Shown piece by piece: positions 9,066 through 18,070 of a stretch of DNA of 64,000 nucleotides. Origin of the DNA: Bog-473 sp963736525 (GTDB lineage Bacteria > Actinomycetota > Acidimicrobiia > Acidimicrobiales > RAAP-2); NCBI GenBank assembly GCA_963736525.1, contig CAVTPF010000005.1, positions 34,343 to 98,342 on the forward strand, in the 5' to 3' direction. Position 1 is the stretch's first letter. Every line of letters begins with the position of its first letter. The notes below the pieces were generated by a model. It was not told the origin of the DNA. It saw nothing but the letters and a program-made list of their open reading frames with translations, and did no database searches. A program made the translations under genes and the position numbers.

Positions 9066-10514
9066 TCAGGCAATGCCCACGGACTTGACCCGGAGGAACT
9101 CCTCGACGCCGAGCTTGCCGCCTTCTTTGCCCATGCCCGAGATGCCAATGCCCCCGAACGGACGCTGCACCCGCAGATTGGCCGCACCGTTGATCAGGAC
9201 CTCTCCGGTCACCAGCTCCTCGGCGACGCGAAGCCCGCGGGACAAGTTCGTGGTTTGGAGGTAGCCCGACAGCCCGTAGCGGGTGTTGTTGGCGATGCGC
9301 ACGGCGTCCTCGTCGTTGTTGAACGGGGTCATGGCGAGCACGGGCCCGAAGACCTCGTTCTGGGCCAGCTCCGAGTCGGGGTCGACGTCGGCGAAGACGG
9401 TCGGCTCGATGAAGTAGCCCTCGGCCAGGTCGCCGCCTATCCGGGACCCGCCGGTCACCAGGCGGGCACCGTCCCGCTGCGCCCGCTCGATCATGCCGAG
9501 GATCCGCTCGAGGGCGGCTTCGTTGACCACGGGTCCCGCCAACACGGCGGGATCCCAAGGGTCGCCCACTGGGATGCTCTTGGCGACCACGGAGACTCGC
9601 GCGATCATCTCCTCGTAGACGGGACTCTGCACCAACATCCGGGTCGGGAACGCGCACCCCTGTCCCGAGAGGACTCCCACACTCATCATGGTGCCGAGAC
9701 CGCACGCTGTGCCGAGGTCAGCGTCGTCGAACACGATGTTGGCCGACTTCCCACCGAGCTCGAGCGTGGCCGGCTTCATGGTGTCGGCACAGGCATGGAG
9801 GATCTTGCTCGCGGTGGCCGGTCCGCCCGTGAACGACACCTTGCGCACCTTGGGGTGGACGACCAGCGCCTCGCCCGCGGCGGGGTCACCGGGAAGGATG
9901 CTGCAGACGCCCGTCGGGAAGCCGGCCTCTTCGATCAGGTCCATGAACAGTTCGGCCGAGAAGGGCGTGAGCTCGGACGGCTTACAGACAACCGTGCAGC
10001 CCGCAGCGAGGGCAGGTGGAATTTTCATGGCCAGAGAGATCAGCGGTCCGTTCCAGGTGATGATGATCCCGACGACGCCGAACGGTTCGAGGAGCGTGTA
10101 ATTGAGCTCGCCTACACCCGAGCCGAAATTGCTGGAGAGTTCGCCGGCGATCTTGTCCGTCCAGCCCGCGTAGTAGCGGGTCCATTCCACCGCGGAGGTC
10201 GTCATGCCGCCGACGACGGATGCGGGCGTCCCGTTGTCCATCGTGCCGCGTCTGCCGAACTCCTCGGCGTTGGCCTCAATGAGGTCTGCGAGCCGCAGGA
10301 GTAACCGCCGCCGCTCTTCTGGCGGGGTCCGCCGCCAGTCGCGGAAGGCGGCGTCGGCCGCATTGACCGCCCGGTCCACCTCGCCCGGCCCGGCGAGGGG
10401 GATCGAGGCGTCGACCTGACCCGTGCTCGGGTCCATGTGATCGTGGACGCCACCGCTTCCCTTGTCCATGCGCTCTCCGGCTACGTGCAGGTGGACCGCG
10501 GGGCGAGCTGCCAT
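9066..10514 (-). CDS. NAD(P)-dependent aldehyde dehydrogenase
   Basis: 482 residues, standard ALDH length. The general-base Glu is in LELGGKS and the nucleophilic Cys in GVLSGQGCAF. The nucleotide-binding block VVCKPSELTPFS and FTGGPATASKI (usual FTGST variant) are in place. Oxidises an aldehyde to the acid, presumably the product of the adjacent P450 and SDR, before CoA activation. ATG at 10514 is preceded by AAGGG at good spacing; the frame upstream lacks a better start. 61 bases separate it from the SDR, so co-transcription is likely. Confidence 0.92.
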   Translation of the reverse strand: MAARPAVHLHVAGERMDKGSGGVHDHMDPSTGQVDASIPLAGPGEVDRAVNAADAAFRDWRRTPPEERRRLLLRLADLIEANAEEFGRRGTMDNGTPASVVGGMTTSAVEWTRYYAGWTDKIAGELSSNFGSGVGELNYTLLEPFGVVGIIITWNGPLISLAMKIPPALAAGCTVVCKPSELTPFSAELFMDLIEEAGFPTGVCSILPGDPAAGEALVVHPKVRKVSFTGGPATASKILHACADTMKPATLELGGKSANIVFDDADLGTACGLGTMMSVGVLSGQGCAFPTRMLVQSPVYEEMIARVSVVAKSIPVGDPWDPAVLAGPVVNEAALERILGMIERAQRDGARLVTGGSRIGGDLAEGYFIEPTVFADVDPDSELAQNEVFGPVLAMTPFNNDEDAVRIANNTRYGLSGYLQTTNLSRGLRVAEELVTGEVLINGAANLRVQRPFGGIGISGMGKEGGKLGVEEFLRVKSVGIA

Positions 10515-10704
10515 GTCGATCGTGCCCTTCTTGTGGGGAGTCGTGAGCAAGGAAAAGACAGCGCCTCTCTCGCTCACTGGAAAATGAGTGGCCTGATTTC
10601 CTACCGCAGGCATTGTGGCATGTGAGCGGGCTCGGTTCGAGCGCTTTCGGCTGGACTCCAACGGAACCCGTAGGAGAACGGTCACCCCCGCGCCGACGAT
10701 CGCC

Positions 10705-11949
10705 CTATCGCAGTGTCAGCGGCAGGCTCCGAAAGCCGCGCAGCGCCTGCGCCGGCTTGTAGCGCAGGCTCTCCCGGGGAACGGCAAGGCGCATGTGGGG
10801 GAAGCGCCGCACCAGTTCGCCGATGGCGGTCTGCCCCTCCAAACGGGCGAGCTGGTTGCCGAGACAGAAGTGCTTTCCGAACGCGAAGGTCAGGTGGCGG
10901 TTCGGCTCCCGGCCGAGGTCGAGGTCGTCGGGCCGCTCGAACACCGACTCGTCCCGGTTGGCCGAGATGATCATCCCGAGCACCTTGCTGCCCTTGGGCA
11001 GGGTGATGTCCTCGATCTCGACGTCATCGAGGAGGGTGCGGGCGGCGCCGCAGGGAACCGGCGTCGTGAAGCGCAGCAACTCCTCGACGGCCGACGGCGT
11101 GAGCTCCGGCTCGGCCCGGAGCCGTTCCGCCTGCTCGGGGTGCTCCATCAACGCCACGGCCGAGCTCCCGATCAGGTTCGCCGTCGTGTCGTGCCCGGCC
11201 AGCATGAGGAGGTAGATCATGGCGATGACCTCGTCCCCGCTGAGTGAGTCGCCCTCCTCGCTGGCGGCCAGCAGACCCGAGATCAACCTGTCGTCCGGCT
11301 CGCCGCGGCGCTTGGCGGCCAGTCGCTCGAGCACGCCGTAGAGCTTGCGGCCCGAGGGGACGGCTCGCAGCGCATCGGCCGCCGATCCGGTGCCCAGCCG
11401 GTCGACGAAGCGCTCCGTCAACACGTGGAACTCGTCGCGGTCCTCGTCGGGAACGCCGAGCATGGTCGAGATGACCGACAGCGGCAGCGGAACAGCGAAG
11501 TCGGCCACGAGGTCGACGGTCTCGCTCCCTCGCTGCTCCGCCTTGTCGAGCAGCTCACCCACGATGCGCTCGACGTCGCCGTTGAGCTGTTGGACCATGC
11601 GCGGCGTGAACGCCTTGTTGACCAGGCGGCGCAGCCGGGCGTGGTCGGGATCGTCCTTGAAGACCATCGTGCTGGCCAGCAACCGGAACATGCGGGGCAG
11701 ATGGCGCATCAGGAAGCTCGAGCTCTCCGCGGCCGGCTGGCTCGAGAACCGCACGTCGTTGTGCAACAACATCACGTGCTCGTGGCGCGTGAGCATGTAG
11801 CCCGCACCGCCCAGCATCTGCTTGGAGTAGGCCCGGGACACGGGGGCACGGCGACGGAGCTCGGCGTAGCGGGGATACGGGTCGGAGAACATGACCGGGT
11901 CGGCCAGGTTCGTCGGCTCGTCGAGCGCCACGGCGACGGAATCGGTCAT
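10705..11949 (-). CDS. Cytochrome P450 monooxygenase
   Basis: 414-residue soluble bacterial P450. The oxygen-activation helix reads LAGHDTTAN, the ExxR pair is in EELLRF, and the haem loop is FAFGKHFCLG with Cys362 as the iron ligand. Hydroxylates a hydrophobic substrate with electrons from a ferredoxin partner, which is not encoded nearby. Lies between two ABC permease genes upstream and the ALDH/SDR pair downstream, all on the minus strand. Subfamily not assigned. Confidence 0.93.
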   Translation of the reverse strand: MTDSVAVALDEPTNLADPVMFSDPYPRYAELRRRAPVSRAYSKQMLGGAGYMLTRHEHVMLLHNDVRFSSQPAAESSSFLMRHLPRMFRLLASTMVFKDDPDHARLRRLVNKAFTPRMVQQLNGDVERIVGELLDKAEQRGSETVDLVADFAVPLPLSVISTMLGVPDEDRDEFHVLTERFVDRLGTGSAADALRAVPSGRKLYGVLERLAAKRRGEPDDRLISGLLAASEEGDSLSGDEVIAMIYLLMLAGHDTTANLIGSSAVALMEHPEQAERLRAEPELTPSAVEELLRFTTPVPCGAARTLLDDVEIEDITLPKGSKVLGMIISANRDESVFERPDDLDLGREPNRHLTFAFGKHFCLGNQLARLEGQTAIGELVRRFPHMRLAVPRESLRYKPAQALRGFRSLPLTLR

Positions 11950-11983
11950 CGGCGCCGATCCTTGGGGTCCCTCGGGTGGCGGT

Positions 11984-13027
11984 TCATGTCGTCGAGAAGA
12001 CCTTTCTCGAGTAGTACCAGACGGCCACCGTACTCATGACCACGGCGAAGGCGGCGAGCGCCCCGATCTGGGGCAGCGTGTCCCCGAAGGTCGCGTGGTC
12101 CGAGATCAACTTGATGAACGCGTCCATGGCCCACGCCTGGGGCACGACGTGCCCGACGTTCCGCACCGTCGTGCTCACCGTGTCGAGTTGGTAGACGCAG
12201 CCCCCGAGCATGCCGGCGATGATGGCGACGATCACTGCGGTCGCGATGGCCTGCTCCTGCGAGCGAGACCACGTGCCGATGATCACGGCCAAGGCGGCGA
12301 CGCTGATCCCGAGCAGGACGACGACGAGCAACACGCTCAGCGGATTGCCCCAGTGGACGTCGAAGAGCACGAAACCGACGAAGACCAGCCCGATCGCCAT
12401 GGCGACGGCGGTGACCATCATGCTCGCCATCTGCCCGAACACGATCGCCCGCTTGTGGACCGGGGCCGCCGACAGCCGCTGCAGCACACCGAGACGTCGG
12501 GTCTCGACCATGCCGGCCGAGAGTACCAACACCGCGATCCCCATGAACAGGACCAGGTTGGCCGGCGCCACGTACCAGAACGGGCTGAGCGGTGCCTCGG
12601 TGTGAGTCGCCTTGAGGGTGGCGTCGGTGAACCTGTTGTTCGAACCCTCGGCCGCCATGAGATCCATGAGCGCCACCACATCGGTGCGTGCTTGCACCGC
12701 ATCGGTCGTCGAGGATTCGATCAGGAAGTCGGCCCGTATCGAGCGGCCCCTCGAGGGGAGTTGGACGATCCCCGCCACGACCCGCCCCCGCAAGATGTCG
12801 TCGGTCAGGTCCGTCCGGTTGCTCTCCACGCGGACTTTTATCCCATTGGTCGTCTCGGCCAGATGCAGCAGACGAGGCGACGGGTGCAGCAGGCCGATCG
12901 GTTCCTTCGGGCTGCCCTCCAGGAGGCCGGTGATGAGGATGACGACGACGGGGACCAGGGTGCCGATGATGAGCAGGCGCCGGTCGCCCATGGCCCGGCG
13001 CAGGTTGACCCAGATGACGGCGATCAC
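11984..13027 (-). CDS. ABC-2 type transporter permease (DrrB-like), second of pair
   Basis: 347 residues. One N-terminal membrane segment (LLIIGTLVPVVVILITG), a large extracytoplasmic loop of about 150 residues, then five hydrophobic segments in the C-terminal half, the layout of ABC-2 export permeases. GTG start at 13027 lies one base after the stop of the first permease, so the two are surely co-translated. With the ATPase upstream it forms an exporter of the DrrAB type; cargo is unknown, possibly a toxic substrate or product of the P450. Confidence 0.85.
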   Translation of the reverse strand: MIAVIWVNLRRAMGDRRLLIIGTLVPVVVILITGLLEGSPKEPIGLLHPSPRLLHLAETTNGIKVRVESNRTDLTDDILRGRVVAGIVQLPSRGRSIRADFLIESSTTDAVQARTDVVALMDLMAAEGSNNRFTDATLKATHTEAPLSPFWYVAPANLVLFMGIAVLVLSAGMVETRRLGVLQRLSAAPVHKRAIVFGQMASMMVTAVAMAIGLVFVGFVLFDVHWGNPLSVLLVVVLLGISVAALAVIIGTWSRSQEQAIATAVIVAIIAGMLGGCVYQLDTVSTTVRNVGHVVPQAWAMDAFIKLISDHATFGDTLPQIGALAAFAVVMSTVAVWYYSRKVFSTT

Positions 13028-13028
13028 G

Positions 13029-14174
13029 TCACGGCTCCACCATCTTGCGCACCCTGGTCATGGCCAGGGCCCCCGCCACCAGGGCGATCACCACCAGGAC
13101 GAGGAAGGGGCCGATGATGCTGCTCGCCGGCTCGCGGAGCTGATCGAGCCGGCCGAACCCGACCAGGGCCCACCCGTTGGGCGTCCCCAGCGACAGCACC
13201 TGGAAGGCGTCGGGCAGCGAGCCCGACGGGAGCAGGTTGCCGCCCACCAGGGCCAGGAACAGCCCGACCAACATCGTGACGCCGAACGCCTGCTGCTCCG
13301 TCTTGGCCAGCGACGTGAGGAACACGCCGATGCCGCACATGGCGAGCGTCGCGCCCACGCACATCAGCACGACGCCGAGAGGATCGCCCCAATTGGCGCC
13401 GAACGCGAGGGTCGTCACGGCCCAGATGACGAAGATGGTGGCCAGGCCCGTGACGAAGATCGCCAGCAGCTTCCCGAGGACGATCTGCGTGGGGCGCAGC
13501 GGCGCGGCAGTGATCCTCGCCAGCGTGCCGGCCGACCGTTCCATGAGGAGCGAGCGCATGCCGAGGCCGCTCCCGATGAACAGGAAGACGACCGCGATGT
13601 TCGGTGCGAAGAAGTTGAGGTTGACCTTGCCACCGTGGCCCACGCTCTGGGTCGTGATGGCCACCGTCCTCGGGTCGACGGCTGCATACCCGGTGTCCAC
13701 GCCGTGCCCGGGCACCCGGGCCGCGTAGAGGACGCTGGACATGCCGGCCGCCACGGACTCGGCGAACTCCTGCCCCAGCTGGGAGGTGCCCCTGGTCACG
13801 ACGTCGAACCCCGGCGTGTTCGTCGCACCGGGGTCGACAATGGGAATCAGGAGTGTGTGCAGGTTCAGCTGTCCCGGCAGCACCGCCACGCCGCCGTCGA
13901 GATCGCCGTCGGTCACCGCCGTCTTCACGTCGCGCTCGCTGGGCAGGGAGACGACGGTCACGCCGGGGGGCAACTGGCTGGCGTGCACCGCCGCCGCCAC
14001 CAGTTGGGGCGAGGCACCCGAGACCCCGATGTGGGCAACGGTCGCCTCGCCGCCCCCGGCCAGCGACAGGCCGAGGACGGCCGACATCAAGAGCGGGGCG
14101 GCCAGGCAGCCGATGAGGACGGAGCGATCGCGCAGCCGGCGTCGGAGCTCGTTCAGCGCGATGACGCCGATCAA
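13029..14174 (-). CDS. ABC-2 type transporter permease, first of pair
   Basis: 381 residues with the same layout as its neighbour: N-terminal membrane segment, long periplasm-facing domain, and five membrane segments at the C-terminus ending in RVRKMVEP. Paralogous by architecture to the permease at 11984-13027, so the exporter is probably heterodimeric. No ATG or GTG lies near the expected N-terminus; the TTG at 14174 overlaps the ATPase stop (TTGA) and is the natural coupled start for IGVIALNELRRRL. Confidence 0.83.
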   Translation of the reverse strand: MIGVIALNELRRRLRDRSVLIGCLAAPLLMSAVLGLSLAGGGEATVAHIGVSGASPQLVAAAVHASQLPPGVTVVSLPSERDVKTAVTDGDLDGGVAVLPGQLNLHTLLIPIVDPGATNTPGFDVVTRGTSQLGQEFAESVAAGMSSVLYAARVPGHGVDTGYAAVDPRTVAITTQSVGHGGKVNLNFFAPNIAVVFLFIGSGLGMRSLLMERSAGTLARITAAPLRPTQIVLGKLLAIFVTGLATIFVIWAVTTLAFGANWGDPLGVVLMCVGATLAMCGIGVFLTSLAKTEQQAFGVTMLVGLFLALVGGNLLPSGSLPDAFQVLSLGTPNGWALVGFGRLDQLREPASSIIGPFLVLVVIALVAGALAMTRVRKMVEP

Positions 14175-15145
14175 TCTCGCAACTCTTTCCCCGTGAGCCT
14201 CAAGAAGACGTCTTCGAGGTTGGGCGAGCGCACTTCGACGGCGGTGAGGTGGACGTCGTGCCGCGCCGCGACGGCCACCACGGCCGGGAGGATGGTGGGT
14301 CCATGATCGGTTGTCAGCTCGAGGCTGCCGTCGACCTCGTGCACCTCGTGCACGTTGTCGAGCTCGCGGCACGCCGCCGCCAACTCGTGGAGTTCGGCGC
14401 CTTTGCAGGCCAGGTGCACCTTGTCCCGGCCCCCATGGGTGGTGATGAGTGACTCGGCCGTGCCCTCCGCGATCAGGTGGCCGTCATCGATGATGCCGAT
14501 GCGGTCGCAGAGCTTGGAGGCCTCTTCCATGTAGTGCGTCGTGTAGAGCACTGCGATGCCGAGCCGACCGACGGTCTCGAGGATGGCGTTCCGGCTCTGG
14601 GGGTCGACACCGACCGTGGGCTCGTCGAGCACCAGCAGCTTCGGGCGATGCAGCAGGCCGGCCGCCATGTTGGCCCGCCGCTTCATGCCTCCCGAATAGG
14701 TCCCGATACGGTCCTTGCCCCGATCGGCCAGGCCCACCAGCTCGAGCGTCTCGCCGATACGAGCCTGCAGCTCCTTGCCCCCCAGCCTGTAGAGCTGGCC
14801 GAAGAACGTCAGGTTCTCCACCGCCGAGAGGTCGGGGTAGAGCGCCAGGTCCTGCGGGACGTAGCCGATGGACGCCTTGGCCTCGAGCGTGCCGCCCTCG
14901 AATCCGTTGATGGAGATCTCCCCTTCGTCGGGGATGGTGAGACCGCACAGCATGGAGATCGTGGTGGTCTTGCCGGCGCCGTTCGGGCCCAGCAGGCCGA
15001 AGCACTCCCGCTCCGCAATGGAGAAGGAAACCCCGTCGACGGCAAGCCGCTGGCCGTAGCGCTTGCGCAGGCCCTGGCAGCGCAGCATGGGAGCCGTCTC
15101 GATTTCGGTGAGGCCCGCCCCGCTGCCGTCAACGAGCTGTGCCAT
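14171..15145 (-). CDS. ABC transporter ATPase (DrrA-like)
   Basis: 324-residue ATP-binding subunit. Walker A GPNGAGKTT, Q-loop YVPQDLALYP, signature YSGGMKRR, Walker B LLVLDEPTVGVD, and an H-loop in LYTTHYMEE. The C-terminal extension ending RSPNLEDVFLRLTGKELRD is typical of DrrA/NatA-type exporters. ATG at 15145 follows GGGGAGGGTGG; an upstream GTG at 15187 would run through the palindrome at 15164 and is less likely. First gene of the minus-strand exporter-P450-ALDH-SDR run. Confidence 0.92.
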   Translation of the reverse strand: MAQLVDGSGAGLTEIETAPMLRCQGLRKRYGQRLAVDGVSFSIAERECFGLLGPNGAGKTTTISMLCGLTIPDEGEISINGFEGGTLEAKASIGYVPQDLALYPDLSAVENLTFFGQLYRLGGKELQARIGETLELVGLADRGKDRIGTYSGGMKRRANMAAGLLHRPKLLVLDEPTVGVDPQSRNAILETVGRLGIAVLYTTHYMEEASKLCDRIGIIDDGHLIAEGTAESLITTHGGRDKVHLACKGAELHELAAACRELDNVHEVHEVDGSLELTTDHGPTILPAVVAVAARHDVHLTAVEVRSPNLEDVFLRLTGKELRD

Positions 15146-15163
15146 CCACCCTCCCCAGGGCAA

Positions 15164-15181
15164 AAAAGAGGACCCTCTTTT
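15164..15181 (-). promoter_or_regulatory. Perfect 18-bp inverted repeat, candidate operator
   Basis: AAAAGAGG-AC-CCTCTTTT is an exact palindrome 19 bases upstream of the ATPase start. It resembles other AT-edged sites in front of catabolic genes in this window (see the sites at 25274, 38160, 55085 and 58320) and would block or control the exporter-P450 operon. Confidence 0.6.
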
Positions 15182-15225
15182 GAGCACGCTAGCAGAACGG
15201 GGGTGTGCGGGATCTGCCGCTGCGA

Positions 15226-16668
15226 CTACCCGTCGGCCAGTCGCAACGGGTAGGAGGCGGTGGCCACCTCGAGGATCTCGTCCCGGTCCTCCCCGAGGAG
15301 GTACCCCGCCGCGACGGCAGCGTCGAGTGACGCCTCGAAGCGCTCCAGATATTCGGCCTTGCCCCCGGGGTAGAGGGCGGCCAACGTCGTCTCGTCAAAG
15401 GGCTCGGTCCGCCCGAAGAGCACGGCGAACGACTCTCCCGACTGGCCCAGGCCGGACAGCACGGCGGTGGGCGCCTCCACCCAGGGTGTGCGAATACCGC
15501 CGAACGCATTCCCCCAGTGATCGAGGTGGTATCCCGTTCCGGCCTCGTCGAGGTCGAGCCGGGCGACTTCGGGCGGAGCCACCCCGTCGCTGACCCAGCG
15601 AGCCAGGTGCCACAGGGCCGCCTGGGCCACGTAGTGCTGTTGCGGGCCGGCGTTGATCGGCGTCTGCGTCCGCCCCATGATCAGGTTCGTGGTCGGGCGC
15701 AGCAGTTCCGCCAACCGGTCTCCGCCCAGCGTGCCGTCGTCGTGGCGCCCGGCGCTGACGGTGTAGGTGTCGGCATGGGCAGCTCCGGCGAGCTCCCAGA
15801 CCCGAATGTGCGCCGAGTCGGGCTGTGCCGCGAGTCCGCCCCCGAGGACGATGACGTCGGTCTCGCTCTGCAGGACGAGCACCGGCACCCGGGCGTCGTC
15901 CCGGATGCGCTCGCCCTTCGACGCGATGGCGCGGGTCGTGGCGTCGAAGTCCGTTTCGGCGCCCCGCCTGGTGGGGATGAAGACGCCGTCAGTCGCCACA
16001 CCCACGCCGGGCCGCCCGTGCACGAAGAAGCCGTCGAAGATTCTCGCGTGTTCGTCAACGGCGTTGACGTAGGTGACGAGGCAGGCGGCGGACTGGGACT
16101 CACCCGCCGCCAGAAGGTGCTCGGCGATCAGGCCTCCCCCCAGCGGGTTCTCGTCCGCCGGGAGCCGCAGGAGCGCGCCGACCTGGGTGAAGATGTCGAA
16201 GGACCACGCGTCGCCGGGATGCTCGAGCTCGCCGTACCGCTCCGGCGCCAGGAGCTTGAGGTGGATGCTCTCGACGAATCCCCCGCCGTCGATGCCGACC
16301 TTCTGAGCCGACACGCCCACCCAGGCATGGCCCTGCGCCGCGACGTGGCGGTGGAAGAAGCCCCAGTCGGGCGCGGCGTCGATGCCCGCGGACACGTTGT
16401 ACCACTCCACGACCACCGTGCCGCTGAACTGCGTCGGGTCCGACGGTCGACGCACCACGAACCGGGTGCGGAACGGCGCCTCGGCACTGGGGGTCACCGT
16501 CCACCGGCCGTCCGCGCCGCGCTCACCCTGCAGCTCGTACGAGGTGGCGGTCCCCTGAATGCAGTACTCCGTCTCGCAGTACCCGAGCGTCGCCAGGTCG
16601 TAGTCCCGCATGACGTCGGGGCCCTCGCCCGGCATCACCCGGAACGTGGCTCGCCGTGTGTCGGCCAT
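15226..16668 (-). CDS. Alpha/beta hydrolase domain protein (Abhydrolase_10-like)
   Basis: 480 residues, longer than a simple alpha/beta hydrolase and resembling the actinobacterial alpha/beta hydrolase domain family found in catabolic clusters. The likely nucleophile is Ser in LAAGESQSAA; an acid and a histidine are plausible in ELAGAAHADTY. The middle part VVVEWYNVSAGIDAAPDW is a family-type block. ATG at 16668 is preceded by GGGAGGGTTGGAG. It stands alone on the minus strand, divergent from the thiolase, with a palindromic region between. Substrate (ester or lactone) unknown. Confidence 0.72.
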   Translation of the reverse strand: MADTRRATFRVMPGEGPDVMRDYDLATLGYCETEYCIQGTATSYELQGERGADGRWTVTPSAEAPFRTRFVVRRPSDPTQFSGTVVVEWYNVSAGIDAAPDWGFFHRHVAAQGHAWVGVSAQKVGIDGGGFVESIHLKLLAPERYGELEHPGDAWSFDIFTQVGALLRLPADENPLGGGLIAEHLLAAGESQSAACLVTYVNAVDEHARIFDGFFVHGRPGVGVATDGVFIPTRRGAETDFDATTRAIASKGERIRDDARVPVLVLQSETDVIVLGGGLAAQPDSAHIRVWELAGAAHADTYTVSAGRHDDGTLGGDRLAELLRPTTNLIMGRTQTPINAGPQQHYVAQAALWHLARWVSDGVAPPEVARLDLDEAGTGYHLDHWGNAFGGIRTPWVEAPTAVLSGLGQSGESFAVLFGRTEPFDETTLAALYPGGKAEYLERFEASLDAAVAAGYLLGEDRDEILEVATASYPLRLADG

Positions 16669-16700
16669 CTCCAACCCTCCCGTCCGCTCCGACTCGCTCG

Positions 16701-16730
16701 TCCCTGGTATTAGGGATACTCTTTATTCCC
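16701..16730. promoter_or_regulatory. Divergent promoter region with nested inverted repeats
   Basis: TCCCT-ggtatt-AGGGA (16701-16705 with 16712-16716) overlaps a second, imperfect repeat GGGATA...TATTCCC. The centre ATACTCTTTAT is the only AT-rich stretch in the 132 bases between the divergent hydrolase and thiolase genes and resembles the site at 55085. It could hold the -10 boxes and an operator for both genes. Confidence 0.45.
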
Positions 16731-16800
16731 CAGGAGGCAGTCTCACCCGAGGGTCCCGACGCCCCGAAGGACTGCAACGTAGAGGATCGAGGATTACGAC

Positions 16801-18036
16801 GTGACCGAAGCTTGGATCATCGACGCCTGCCGGACCCCCAGGGGCATCGGCAAGGTGGGCAAGGGTTCGCTGGCCCAACTGCACCCGCAGGTCCTCGGGG
16901 CGACCGTTCTCCGTGCCCTGGCCGAGCGAACCGGTCTTGACACCGGGGACGTCGACGACATCGTGTGGGGCTGCTCCACACAGGTCGGCACCCAGGGCGG
17001 CGACCTCGGCCGCATGGCCGCGCTCGACGCCGGCTACGCCATCACCGCCAGTGGCGTCACGCTCGACCGCTTTTGCGGATCGGGCATCTCGTCGGTCAAC
17101 TTCGCCGCCGCCTCCGTGATGGGAGGCATGGAGGACGTGGTCATCGCGGGTGGCACCGAGATGATGTCGTCCTATGCCGCCAACGTCCCGAAGCGCTCCC
17201 CCTTCCTCGATAGCGGCAACGACCACCTCCGGGCCGTTCACCCCCAGACGAACCAGGGCGTGGCAGCCGATGCCATCGCCACCCTGGAGAAGATCGACCG
17301 CCGGGCCGTCGACGAGCTGGCTGCCGAGTCGCAACGCCGGGCCGAGATCGCCATCAAGGAGGGCCGCTTCGAGAGGTCCCTCGTCCCGGTGCACAACCTG
17401 GACGGGAGCGTCGCCCTCGACCGGGAGGAGTACCCCCGCCCGGGCACCACGCCCGACTCGCTGGCCTCACTCCCCTCGTCCTTCGCCGCGCTCGCCGACG
17501 TCTCGCTCGACGAGGAGGGCACCACCTACCGCTCCCTCGTCCTGCAGAAGTTCCCGGGGCTCGAGATCGACCACGTCCACCACGCCGGTAACTCGTCCGG
17601 CGTCGTCGACGGGGCCGCCGCCCTGCTCGTCACCAGCCCCGACTACGCCAACGCCCACGGCCTGCGCCCCCGGGCCCGCATCGTGGCCACCGCCAACATC
17701 GGCGACGACCCGACGCTCATGCTCAACGCCCCCGTGCCCGCGACCAGAAAGGTCCTCGCCAAGGCCGGCATGTCCCTGGGCGACGTCGACCTGTTCGAGG
17801 TGAACGAGGCCTTCGCCGTCGTGCCCGAGAAGTACATCCGGGACCTCGACCTCGACCGGGAGAAGATCAACGTCAACGGTGGCGCCATCGCGCTCGGGCA
17901 CCCCATCGGCGCCACGGGTTCTCTGCTGGTGGGGACGGCGCTCGATGAGCTGGAGCGCCAGGACAAGCAGGTCGCGCTGATCACCATGTGCGCCGGCGGG
18001 GGCATGGCCCCGGCCGTGGTCATCGAGCGGGTCTAG
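16801..18036 (+). CDS. Acetyl-CoA C-acyltransferase (thiolase)
   Basis: 411 residues. Releases acetyl- or propionyl-CoA from a 3-ketoacyl-CoA. Active-site Cys92 in DRFCGSG, His367 in ALGHPIGATGS, the conserved NEAFA, and Cys397 in CAGGGM are all present, so it should be a fully active biosynthetic/degradative thiolase rather than an SCP2-type one. GTG start after AGAGGATCGAGG. First gene of a plus-strand set with a hydrolase, ligase and LLM oxidoreductase; resembles FadA-type thiolases of lipid and steroid catabolism. Confidence 0.94.
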   Translation: MTEAWIIDACRTPRGIGKVGKGSLAQLHPQVLGATVLRALAERTGLDTGDVDDIVWGCSTQVGTQGGDLGRMAALDAGYAITASGVTLDRFCGSGISSVNFAAASVMGGMEDVVIAGGTEMMSSYAANVPKRSPFLDSGNDHLRAVHPQTNQGVAADAIATLEKIDRRAVDELAAESQRRAEIAIKEGRFERSLVPVHNLDGSVALDREEYPRPGTTPDSLASLPSSFAALADVSLDEEGTTYRSLVLQKFPGLEIDHVHHAGNSSGVVDGAAALLVTSPDYANAHGLRPRARIVATANIGDDPTLMLNAPVPATRKVLAKAGMSLGDVDLFEVNEAFAVVPEKYIRDLDLDREKINVNGGAIALGHPIGATGSLLVGTALDELERQDKQVALITMCAGGGMAPAVVIERV

Positions 18037-18070
18037 GAAACCGGGACGTCGGAGTACCGTCGTCGCGGAA

